The notes under the pieces: model-generated | Database searches by the model: none | Told to the model about the DNA's origin: nothing | The model's input: the letters and a program-made list of their open reading frames with translations, nothing else | Shown: piece by piece, positions 1-6,531 of the stretch | How the letters are laid out: each line of letters opens with the position of its first letter | How positions within the stretch are numbered: the stretch's first letter is position 1 | Translations under genes and position numbers: made by a program | Origin: Mariprofundus sp. | GTDB lineage: Bacteria > Pseudomonadota > Zetaproteobacteria > Mariprofundales > Mariprofundaceae | Reading direction: 5' to 3' | Assembly (NCBI GenBank): GCA_015485035.1 | Contig: WFUI01000107.1 | Span: forward strand, 1 to 6,531 | Length of the DNA: 6,531 nucleotides

Positions 1-1244
1 ATCAGTTCGCTGGCGTGTTCACCGACGATATGTGCGCCGATCAGCTGGCATGTGTCGGCATCGACGATCAGTTTTACCAAACCATTGCAATCGCCGATAA
101 TCTGTCCACGGGCGCTTTCCTTATAGTAACCGCGCCCGACGACATAGTTGAGCTTCTCACGCCGGGCCTCTTTCTCGGTTTTACCGACCCAAGAAATTTC
201 CGGAATAGCATAAATCGCCATCGGCAGGTGTTTTGCCATGGCCTGTGTTTCTCCGGAAAACGCGTGGATAACGGCAGTGCGCCCCTGCTCCATGCCGGTC
301 GAGGCCAGTGCAGGCCGGCCGACCAGATCCCCTACGGCATAAATATGCGGTACGCTGGACTGGAAGTGTTTGTTGACAGCGATCCAGCCCTGATCGAGTT
401 CAATGCCGGCATTGGCGGTATGAAGGCTTTGCGAATTGGGTTGACGGCCCAGTGCATACAGCACGGCATCGGCATAAAGTTTTTTACCCGATTCAAGCAG
501 GGTCAATACGTCATCATCTTCCTTGCGAATAGCGACCACATGCTCATCCATGTGCAGTTGCACTCCCATATTTTCAAATGAATCGGCCAGCACTTCGACG
601 ACATCCTCACTGAGGTAGGATAGCAGCTGTTTATGTGAATTGACGACACTGACCTCCACACCGAGAGCGGCAAAAATCGATATGAATTCACATCCGATGA
701 CACCACCGCCAATGACGACAAGGCTTTTCGGTAAACGTTTCAGTTTCAGGATAGACGTGGAATCGAGCACAGTCTTCTTGTCGAAGGGGATATCGGAAGG
801 ACGTCGCGGTCTGGAGCCTGTAGCCAATACAATAATCGCTGCTGATAAACGGCTGGAGGCGCCGCTGGCATCGATGATTTCCAGTGTATGCGCATCGACA
901 AAAGAAGCTTCGCCGGGAATCAATGCCACACCTGAGGTAAGTAACCGTTTGAGAATCACTGATTCCTGCTGCGCTATGATATTATTTTTGCGGCGCATGG
1001 CCTCGGCCATGATTCTATAGCGCGTTTTGGGGCTGCCCTCACGCATGCTGCGATCACTGCTGCGGAACGCCAGAAATGCTGTTTCGCGTAATGCTTTGCT
1101 GGGGATCGTACCTGTCTGCAAGCCCACCCCGCCAATACCGGGTTTGCGTTCGATAATCGCCGCTTTTTTACCCATTCGGGCAGCCTGCCATGCAGCATGC
1201 TGCCCGGCAGGCCCGGAACCCACGATCAGAATATCATAATCCAT
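1..1244 (-). CDS. sthA: Soluble pyridine nucleotide transhydrogenase (Si-specific NAD(P)+ transhydrogenase), C-terminus cut off by window edge
   Basis: A cytoplasmic FAD enzyme expected to pass hydride between NADPH and NADH. The visible 414 codons start at ATG 1244 and stay open to base 1; E. coli SthA is 466 residues, so about 50 C-terminal residues of the dimerisation domain are missing. Visible in order: FAD Rossmann motif GSGPAG (residues 9-14) with acidic E32; GTIPSKALR (45-53), a SthA hallmark; an ATGS segment (141-144); second Rossmann motif GGGVIGCE (179-186); and the second FAD motif IYAVGD (301-306). Where disulfide reductases such as lipoamide dehydrogenase have CxxxxC, this protein has G41 and T46, so it cannot form that disulfide. 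The second nucleotide-binding strand ends in N202, as in E. coli SthA, rather than the acidic residue usual in strictly NAD-dependent relatives. The ATG lies 15 bases after the nifJ stop with only a weak ribosome site (AAGGG, 12 bases upstream); an in-frame TTG at 1253 is a less likely start. A diverged lipoamide dehydrogenase is the main alternative, disfavoured by the lost cysteines. Confidence 0.85.
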   Translation of the reverse strand, partial: MDYDILIVGSGPAGQHAAWQAARMGKKAAIIERKPGIGGVGLQTGTIPSKALRETAFLAFRSSDRSMREGSPKTRYRIMAEAMRRKNNIIAQQESVILKRLLTSGVALIPGEASFVDAHTLEIIDASGASSRLSAAIIVLATGSRPRRPSDIPFDKKTVLDSTSILKLKRLPKSLVVIGGGVIGCEFISIFAALGVEVSVVNSHKQLLSYLSEDVVEVLADSFENMGVQLHMDEHVVAIRKEDDDVLTLLESGKKLYADAVLYALGRQPNSQSLHTANAGIELDQGWIAVNKHFQSSVPHIYAVGDLVGRPALASTGMEQGRTAVIHAFSGETQAMAKHLPMAIYAIPEISWVGKTEKEARREKLNYVVGRGYYKESARGQIIGDCNGLVKLIVDADTCQLIGAHIVGEHASEL

Positions 1245-1259
1245 GGGTATCAACGGCCC

Positions 1260-4200
1260 TTAGTCGATTGGCTGAAATTCAGATGGATCCTGTTCAGCCA
1301 TGTGTTCGTAAGTGGACCAGCGCAGATCAACGGATTCCTGTGCCAGCTTCATCAGTCGTTCAGCCTCTTCCGGATGACTGCGCTGCAGCAGTTTGTAACG
1401 CATTTCGGTGTAGGCGTAATCCTTCACCTTCATGGTCGGCATCGGGGAATCGAGTACGAACGGTTTTTTGCCGGCGCGTCGCAGTTCCGGATTGTAGCGA
1501 ATCAATGGCCAGTAACCGGAAGCCACAGCCATGTCCTGCTGATGCAGTCCCTGAGTCATGTCGATACCGTGTGCGATGCAATGGCTGTAGGCCAGAATAA
1601 TCGATGGGCCGGGATAATCTTCGGCTTCTCGCATGGCCAGTAATGTCTGCTGTGGATTGGCGCCCATAGCTACGCGGGCGACGTAGACATTACCGTAGGA
1701 AATCGCTTGTAAGGCCAGGTCCTTTTTGCCAACAGCCTTGCCTGCGGAGGCAAATTTTGCTGTGGCACCAATCGGTGTGGATTTAGAGGCCTGACCGCCG
1801 GTATTCGAATAGACCTCGGTATCCAGCACCAGCACATTGATGTTACGACCCGATGCCAGTGCATGGTCCAGCCCTGCAGAGCCGATATCATAAGCCCATC
1901 CATCACCGCCAATAAGCCAGACACTGCGACGCACCAGATGGTTGACGACCGAGAGCAGGTTTTTGGCGCGTGGATCATCCATACCTTCCAGTACCAGCTT
2001 CAGTTTTTCTACCCGCTGGCGCTGTTGTGTGACTTCATAACCGATGCTCTGGTCGGCATGAATCAACTCATCAACAAAATAGCTGTCAAGTTGATCACGC
2101 ATGTTGTCCACTTCGTGCATGGCCATTTTCATATGGTGATCGGCAGCGATACGCATACCCAGGCCAAATTCGGCATTATCCTCAAACAACGAATTGGACC
2201 AGGCGGGTCCACGCCCGTCTTTGTTCACTGTCCACGGGGTGGCGGGCAGGTTGCCGCCGTAAATCGAGGAGCAACCGGTGGCATTGGCGACCAGCAGGCG
2301 TGGACCGAATAACTGGGTCAGCAGCCGCACATAAGGTGTTTCGCCACAGCCGGCACAGGCACCGGAAAATTCAAACAGCGGTTCGAGGAACTGGGTGCCG
2401 CGTACCGAGGAATAATCAATCGTGGCACGATCATTGACCGGGATGGTTTCAAAGAAATCGATATCCTTGCAGCCCTGTTCCATCAAAGGCGCTTTCGCGG
2501 TCATATTGATTGCTTTCTTCGTTTTGGTCGGGTCGTTCAGGTCATAAGCCGGGCATGCGTTCACACACATTTCGCAGCCGGTACAGTCCTCGAGATAAAT
2601 CTCCAGCGTATAGCGCGTTTCCGGGAATCCGCGGGCGGAAACAGGTGCAGACGGGAAACCGTCATGGGCCCCTTCCAGATGATCCTCGTGATAGAACTTG
2701 GCGCGAATCACGCTGTGCGGGCAGACAAACGAGCAGTTGCCACACTGGATACAGACATCCGGCTCCCATTTTGGCACGAAATCGGCGATATTACGCTTCT
2801 CCCACTGCGCAGTGCCGGACGGGTAGGTTCCATCCACCGGAATTTTCGAAACGGGCAAATCATCCCCCTTGCCAGCCAGCATCGGTGCAGTGACTTCCTG
2901 TACGAAATCAGGAGCGCGCACCGGTACCATCAGATCCATCGCACGATGGCTGGTAATAGTGGCGGGGATTTCCACCTGATGCATGTGGTCAAGGGCGGCA
3001 TCCACGGCCTTGAAATTTTGCTGCACAACATCCATCCCCTTGCGGGCATAGGTTTTCTCAATTGCTTTTTTAATCTGGGCAATGGCTTCATCGCGCGGCA
3101 ATACGCCGGACAGGGCAAAGAAACAGGTCTGCATAATGGTGTTGATGCGGCGGCCCATGCCGGTGTTACGGGCGACGGTGGAGGCATCAATGACATAAAA
3201 ATCGATGTTTCTGTCGATCATGATCTGTTGCACATTTTTTGGCAGTTTGTCCCAGACCTGATCAACCGCAGTCGGGGTGTTGAGCAGGAACACGGCGTTC
3301 TGTGCCGCCTTGTCCAGCATTTCGACCTGGGTAATGAAGGTGGCTTTATGGCAGGCAATGAAGTTGGCCGAATCAATCAGATAGGGGGCGCGAATCGGAT
3401 CGGGGCCGAAACGCAGGTGAGACACGGTTTGCGAACCAGCCTTCTTGGAATCATACACAAAATAACCCTGACAGTGCAGCGGTGTATTCTCGCCAATAAT
3501 CTTGATGCTGTTTTTGTTGGCAGATACGGTTCCATCGGAACCCAGGCCGAAGAACAGGGCACGGGTTACACTGTCCGGCTCGATGATAAAGCCGGGATCC
3601 ACATCAATACTGGTAAAGGTGACATCATCATTGATGCCGACCGTGAAATTATTTTTCGGCTCATCTTTGGCCAGTTCATCGAATACCGCCTTGGCCATGG
3701 CCGGAGTGAATTCTTTGGAGGAAAGGCCATAGCGGCCGCCAATCACGCGCGGCAGATCACTCAGTTCACCGAGCATTACCGATTCGGATAATGATGCCAG
3801 CACATCCTGATACAGCGGTTCGCCACGTGCACCGGGTTCCTTGGTGCGATCCAGTACGGCAATTTTCCTGACTGTCTTCGGCAACGCCGCCATCAGATGC
3901 TGGCGTGAAAACGGGCGGAACAGGCGGACGGTAATGACACCTGATCTGGCACCTTGTGCATTGAGTACCTTGATGGTTTCTTCAATGGTTTGTGCACCGG
4001 ATCCCATCACAATAATGATGCTCTCGGCATCTTCAGCGCCGAAATAGTCGAACAGGTGATAGTGGCGACCGGTTAAATCCGCCAGCTGATCCATGGTCTC
4101 CTGCACAATACCGGGGACGGCATCATAAAACTGGTTGGCGCTCTCACGACCCTGAAAGTAGACATCCGGATTCTGGGCCGTACCGCGAATAAACGGGTTA

Positions 4201-4850
4201 TCCGGGTTCAGGGCTCTGTTGCGATGGGCATACACGAGTTCGACATCAATCATGGCACGGATCTGATCATCAGAAATCAGCTCAACCTTGTTGATTTCAT
4301 GCGAAGTACGGAAGCCATCGAAGAAATTCATGAATGGAATGCGTGTTTTCAATGTAGCGGCATGGGCAATCAGGGCCGCATCATGTGCTTCCTGTACCGA
4401 GCTTGATGCGAGCATGGCAAAACCGGTCGAGCGGGCCGCCATCACATCCTGATGGTCACCGAAAATGGACAATGCCTGCGTAGCCAGTGAACGGGCGGCT
4501 ATATGGAATACAGTGGAGGTCAGTTCACCGGCGATTTTGTACATATTCGGGATCATCAGCAGCAGGCCCTGCGATGAGGTGAATGTGGTGGTCAATGCAC
4601 CTGTTTGCAATGCGCCGTGAGCCGTACCTGCAGCGCCACCTTCAGATTGCATCTCGAACACATCGGGTACCTGACCCCAAACATTCTCCTGCCCCTGCGC
4701 CGACCATTCATCGCACAGTTCTGCCATCGAAGAGGAGGGTGTAATCGGATAAATCGAACAGATTTCACTGACCCGATAAGCGATATGGGCGACACCGGTG
4801 CCGCCGTCGAAGGTGATCTGTTTGGCTTTATTCTTGTCTGTCATCGGCAT
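1260..4850 (-). CDS. nifJ: Pyruvate:ferredoxin (flavodoxin) oxidoreductase, single-chain NifJ type, complete
   Basis: A 1196-residue TPP and Fe-S enzyme of the cytoplasm: pyruvate + CoA + oxidised ferredoxin/flavodoxin to acetyl-CoA + CO2 + reduced carrier, reversible in some hosts. Domain order is that of the fused family: N-terminal pyrimidine-binding domain with YPITPSS (34-40) and QSEGGAAG (68-75); transketolase C-like domain (about 265-400); gamma domain with GLGSDGTVSANK (435-446); 2[4Fe-4S] ferredoxin domain with C700/703/706/710 and C756/759/762/766; and C-terminal TPP domain with GGDGW (981-985) and NTGGQ (1016-1020). Compared with Desulfovibrio africanus PFOR, as recalled, substrate and cofactor residues T31, E64, R114 match T37, E70, R120; TPP-Mg residues D963, T991, V993, N996 match D983, T1011, V1013, N1016; and proximal cluster cysteines 812/815/840/1071 match C832/835/860/1091. 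Nothing essential is missing. The ATG at 4850 is chosen because AAGGAG ends 6 bases upstream; ATG 4844 is also possible. It sits 3 bases after the GltD-like gene, implying one operon. The natural electron carrier is not identifiable here. Confidence 0.97.
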   Translation of the reverse strand: MPMTDKNKAKQITFDGGTGVAHIAYRVSEICSIYPITPSSSMAELCDEWSAQGQENVWGQVPDVFEMQSEGGAAGTAHGALQTGALTTTFTSSQGLLLMIPNMYKIAGELTSTVFHIAARSLATQALSIFGDHQDVMAARSTGFAMLASSSVQEAHDAALIAHAATLKTRIPFMNFFDGFRTSHEINKVELISDDQIRAMIDVELVYAHRNRALNPDNPFIRGTAQNPDVYFQGRESANQFYDAVPGIVQETMDQLADLTGRHYHLFDYFGAEDAESIIIVMGSGAQTIEETIKVLNAQGARSGVITVRLFRPFSRQHLMAALPKTVRKIAVLDRTKEPGARGEPLYQDVLASLSESVMLGELSDLPRVIGGRYGLSSKEFTPAMAKAVFDELAKDEPKNNFTVGINDDVTFTSIDVDPGFIIEPDSVTRALFFGLGSDGTVSANKNSIKIIGENTPLHCQGYFVYDSKKAGSQTVSHLRFGPDPIRAPYLIDSANFIACHKATFITQVEMLDKAAQNAVFLLNTPTAVDQVWDKLPKNVQQIMIDRNIDFYVIDASTVARNTGMGRRINTIMQTCFFALSGVLPRDEAIAQIKKAIEKTYARKGMDVVQQNFKAVDAALDHMHQVEIPATITSHRAMDLMVPVRAPDFVQEVTAPMLAGKGDDLPVSKIPVDGTYPSGTAQWEKRNIADFVPKWEPDVCIQCGNCSFVCPHSVIRAKFYHEDHLEGAHDGFPSAPVSARGFPETRYTLEIYLEDCTGCEMCVNACPAYDLNDPTKTKKAINMTAKAPLMEQGCKDIDFFETIPVNDRATIDYSSVRGTQFLEPLFEFSGACAGCGETPYVRLLTQLFGPRLLVANATGCSSIYGGNLPATPWTVNKDGRGPAWSNSLFEDNAEFGLGMRIAADHHMKMAMHEVDNMRDQLDSYFVDELIHADQSIGYEVTQQRQRVEKLKLVLEGMDDPRAKNLLSVVNHLVRRSVWLIGGDGWAYDIGSAGLDHALASGRNINVLVLDTEVYSNTGGQASKSTPIGATAKFASAGKAVGKKDLALQAISYGNVYVARVAMGANPQQTLLAMREAEDYPGPSIILAYSHCIAHGIDMTQGLHQQDMAVASGYWPLIRYNPELRRAGKKPFVLDSPMPTMKVKDYAYTEMRYKLLQRSHPEEAERLMKLAQESVDLRWSTYEHMAEQDPSEFQPID

Positions 4851-4853
4851 TCC

Positions 4854-6494
4854 CTACTCCTTCACCATTTCAATGGCGTGGCAGGGGCATTGTTCGAAGC
4901 AGGCCGCGCAGCCGGTGCATTTGTCATAATCGTAGAGATAGCGTTTGCCCTTGCCGAGTTTGATAATGGCATCTTCAGGGCATGAGCCGTAGCAACCGTC
5001 GCACTCGAAACAGTTGCCGCAGGAGAGGCAGCGCCTGGCTTCAAACAAGGCTTCTTTCTCACTGTAACCCTGCAGAATCTCTTCAAAGCCGCCGAGTCTT
5101 TCTTCCGGGGAGATTTCACCCTGTTTGCGTTTTGGTGCTTCAGTGCTGTACCACAGTTGCAATTTATCATGTTCAATAATGGGATGTTTGGCAGGTGGCT
5201 GATAGATATCGCCTCTGAGCCATGCATCAATATAACGCGCTGCCTTTTTGCCATGACCGGTTGCAATGGTCACCGAACGCTCGCTTGGCACCATATCGCC
5301 GCCGGCAAAGATGCCATCGGCGCCGGTCATCATATTGGGGCCGACAATGACCGTGCCATCACGGTTGAACTCAATGCCTTCCACGTTTTTCAGGAAGCCG
5401 GTATCGGTATCCTGACCTACGGCCATAATCAGCGCATCGGTTTCCAGCGTTTCCGTTTTACCTGTTGGCTGCGGGCGACCGTGTTCATCCAGTTCCATCA
5501 CCTCGACAGTCATGGTGGTGCAATCAATCTCCTTGATCGTGCGCAGCCAGTTGATCTTCACACCCTCTTCAATGGCCTCATCAGCCTCAAAATCATGGGC
5601 CGGCATACTCTTGCGGTCACGGCGGTAGATGATGACCGCTTCTTCCGCTCCCAGCCGCTTGGCTGTGCGTGCTGCATCCATGGCGGTATTGCCGCCGCCA
5701 TAAATGGCCACCCGGCGGCCCAGCTGTAAATCTTCTCCGTTCTCCACGCTTTTCAAAAAGCTGACCGCATCCAGCATTTTGCGTGCATCGCGGCTGGGGA
5801 TGTCGATGTTCTTGCTCAGATGTGCGCCCACTGCAATAAATACAGCATCGAAATTGCCTTCGACTTTCTCCTTTTCGACATCGTCGACGCGGTAATCGAA
5901 TGTGATTTTCGCACCCATATCAATGACACGCTGAATTTCGTTATTGAGTTCCTTGCGTGGCATACGATAAGCCGGGATACCGAAATGAATCATTCCTCCG
6001 GCGACAGGTCCGGCCTCTCGAATTTCCACTTCGTGGCCGAAGCGAATCAAATGATATGCGGCCGAGAGCCCGCTCGGCCCGGCGCCGACAATCAGTACAC
6101 GCTTGCCGCCCGGTTTCGGCGTGAATTCAGGTTTCCAGCCTTTTTCCATGGCCAGATCCCCCAGAAATCGTTCGACAGCATGGATACTGACTTCCTGATC
6201 GGTATAGGCGCGATTACAGGCAGTTTCGCAAGGGTGGTAACAGACACGTCCGTGGATAGCCGGAAACGGGTTATTCTCCAGCAGCTTCTGCCAGGCTGCT
6301 TCATATTCGCCGTTCTGAGCCAGATCCAGCCAGGCCTGAATGTCTTCTCCGGCAGGACAGGCATGATTGCAGGGTGGCAGAAAATCCATGTACACCGGCT
6401 TTTGCATGCGATGTGCTCCGGTGCCGATATCATGCTGGGTCAGATCCAGATTCCCGGTCATGTACTTTTTTGAAGTCGAAGTCTTTGATGTCAT
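4854..6494 (-). CDS. GltD/NfnB-like FAD, Fe-S NAD(P)H oxidoreductase with C-terminal 2[4Fe-4S] ferredoxin domain
   Basis: A 546-residue soluble flavoprotein likely to move electrons between NADPH and a ferredoxin-level partner. N-terminal Fe-S domain: C42, C46, then C85, C89, C93 in RVCYHPCETACNR. FAD Rossmann motif GAGPSG (137-142) with acidic E160; NAD(P)-binding motif GGGNTAMDAAR (266-276), followed by YRRDRKSMPA (290-299), whose arginine pair suits the NADPH 2'-phosphate; second FAD motif AGGD (397-400). The tail (about 485-546) holds C495/498/501/505 and C526/529/532/536, each followed by Pro, as in a two-cluster ferredoxin, plus extra C489, C492 and C538. Annotation pipelines often call this family glutamate synthase small subunit, but no large subunit (GltB) gene lies here, and bona fide GltD lacks this ferredoxin tail. 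Adjacency to nifJ suggests it is the pyruvate oxidoreductase's NADP(H) partner; DsrL and the FAD subunits of NAD(P)-linked 2-oxoacid oxidoreductases are similar in plan. The start is tentative: the frame is open to the window edge, and M12 (6461) is an unlikely alternative. Confidence 0.9.
   Translation of the reverse strand: MTSKTSTSKKYMTGNLDLTQHDIGTGAHRMQKPVYMDFLPPCNHACPAGEDIQAWLDLAQNGEYEAAWQKLLENNPFPAIHGRVCYHPCETACNRAYTDQEVSIHAVERFLGDLAMEKGWKPEFTPKPGGKRVLIVGAGPSGLSAAYHLIRFGHEVEIREAGPVAGGMIHFGIPAYRMPRKELNNEIQRVIDMGAKITFDYRVDDVEKEKVEGNFDAVFIAVGAHLSKNIDIPSRDARKMLDAVSFLKSVENGEDLQLGRRVAIYGGGNTAMDAARTAKRLGAEEAVIIYRRDRKSMPAHDFEADEAIEEGVKINWLRTIKEIDCTTMTVEVMELDEHGRPQPTGKTETLETDALIMAVGQDTDTGFLKNVEGIEFNRDGTVIVGPNMMTGADGIFAGGDMVPSERSVTIATGHGKKAARYIDAWLRGDIYQPPAKHPIIEHDKLQLWYSTEAPKRKQGEISPEERLGGFEEILQGYSEKEALFEARRCLSCGNCFECDGCYGSCPEDAIIKLGKGKRYLYDYDKCTGCAACFEQCPCHAIEMVKE
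4857..4862 (-). promoter_or_regulatory. Ribosome binding site of nifJ, embedded in the end of the upstream gene
   Basis: AAGGAG, a near-perfect Shine-Dalgarno, lies on the minus strand 6 bases before ATG 4850. These six bases are also the last two sense codons (Lys-Glu) of the GltD-like gene, directly before its TAG stop. The position fixes ATG 4850 over ATG 4844 and suggests that ribosomes ending the first gene help initiate nifJ (translational coupling, an inference). Confidence 0.8.
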
Positions 6495-6503
6495 TGGCTC
6501 ACG

Positions 6504-6509
6504 CTCACT
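6504..6509 (-). promoter_or_regulatory. Weak candidate ribosome binding site of the GltD-like gene
   Basis: AGTGAG lies 9 bases before ATG 6494 on the minus strand. It is only a partial match to the Shine-Dalgarno consensus, but no better one is visible in the 37 bases upstream. It gives modest support to ATG 6494; a start beyond the window cannot be ruled out, because no in-frame stop occurs between 6495 and 6531. Confidence 0.3.
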
Positions 6510-6531
6510 GTTATAAAAGATCCGTGCGAAA

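Larger units (their letters stand above)
1..6494 (-). other. Probable three-gene operon: GltD-like oxidoreductase, nifJ, sthA
   Basis: All three genes run in the same direction with spacers of 3 and 15 bases, too short for a usual promoter or a rho-independent terminator, and no hairpin plus T-run is seen at either junction. The products form a plausible electron path: pyruvate, PFOR clusters, ferredoxin-like domain and FAD, NADP(H), then NAD(H). The left end of the unit lies outside the window, so further genes may follow sthA. The promoter is probably to the right of 6531. Confidence 0.8.

Noticed and set aside
15..581. Plus-strand open frame of 188 codons at the left end
   Set aside because: It is antisense to the C-terminal half of sthA, whose NAD and FAD motifs are intact; no family resemblance is seen.
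1192..1203. Perfect 12-base palindrome GCAGCATGCTGC
   Set aside because: It sits within the sthA Rossmann-fold coding sequence over Gln-His-Ala-Ala codons, has no partner copy or T-run, and is readily explained by coding constraints.
2664..3791. Plus-strand open frame of 375 codons inside nifJ
   Set aside because: It lies wholly antisense to a clearly functional nifJ whose catalytic residues are all intact. The translation shows no recognisable motif and reads as a shadow of the codon pattern on the other strand.
1260..4850. Nitrogen-fixation cluster suggested by the nifJ name
   Set aside because: No nitrogenase or nif assembly genes are present. NifJ-type enzymes are widespread in central carbon metabolism, and the neighbours point to NAD(P)H balance.
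5157..6473. Plus-strand open frames of 190 and 217 codons opposite the GltD-like gene
   Set aside because: Both are antisense to conserved FAD, NAD(P) and Fe-S motifs and have no recognisable domains; they are shadows.
4854..6494. Calling this gene gltD (glutamate synthase small subunit)
   Set aside because: There is no gltB next to it, the N-terminal cysteine pattern differs, and it has a ferredoxin tail absent from GltD. The nifJ context fits a different electron-transfer role.
6510..6515. TATAAC, a -10-like hexamer on the minus strand upstream of the GltD-like gene
   Set aside because: A -35 element at usual spacing would lie outside the window, and transcription from it would leave a leader of fewer than about 10 bases. 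A single AT-rich hexamer is not enough to call a promoter.

Overview
This window holds one tightly packed gene cluster, read entirely from the minus strand and filling almost every base. In transcription order (right to left) it encodes three proteins. First is an FAD- and Fe-S-containing NAD(P)H oxidoreductase of the GltD/NfnB type with a C-terminal ferredoxin domain (6494 to 4854). Second is a complete single-chain pyruvate:ferredoxin/flavodoxin oxidoreductase, NifJ type (4850 to 1260). Third is a soluble pyridine nucleotide transhydrogenase, SthA type, whose C-terminus runs off the left edge (1244 to 1). Gaps between genes are 3 and 15 bases, so co-transcription is very likely. I see no RNA genes, insertion sequences, CRISPR, repeats or convincing terminators.

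The genes make sense together as a redox module. NifJ converts pyruvate + CoA to acetyl-CoA + CO2 and low-potential electrons, or runs the reverse. The GltD-like protein carries its own 2[4Fe-4S] ferredoxin domain and an NADPH-type dinucleotide site, so it is a good candidate to pass those electrons to NADP+, or to draw on NADPH. SthA then equilibrates NADPH with NADH. This would make pyruvate oxidation effectively NAD(P)-linked, as in the known NAD(P)-linked 2-oxoacid oxidoreductases of anaerobic aromatic degraders, which carry an FAD/NAD(P) subunit. The coupling is inferred from gene order and domains, not shown by sequence alone.

The organism is probably a Gram-negative bacterium, most likely proteobacterial. 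Base composition looks moderate (roughly half G+C), the SthA family is typical of proteobacteria, and the NifJ is the long single-chain bacterial form. Anaerobic, facultative or microaerophilic life is suggested by the oxygen-sensitive enzyme. There are no nif structural genes here, so the name nifJ does not imply nitrogen fixation. I cannot assign a genus.

Region by region: 1-1244 sthA (partial); 1245-1259 short spacer; 1260-4850 nifJ; 4851-4853 spacer; 4854-6494 GltD-like gene; 6495-6531 upstream leader, where the GltD-like frame is still open, so its true start could lie beyond the window.
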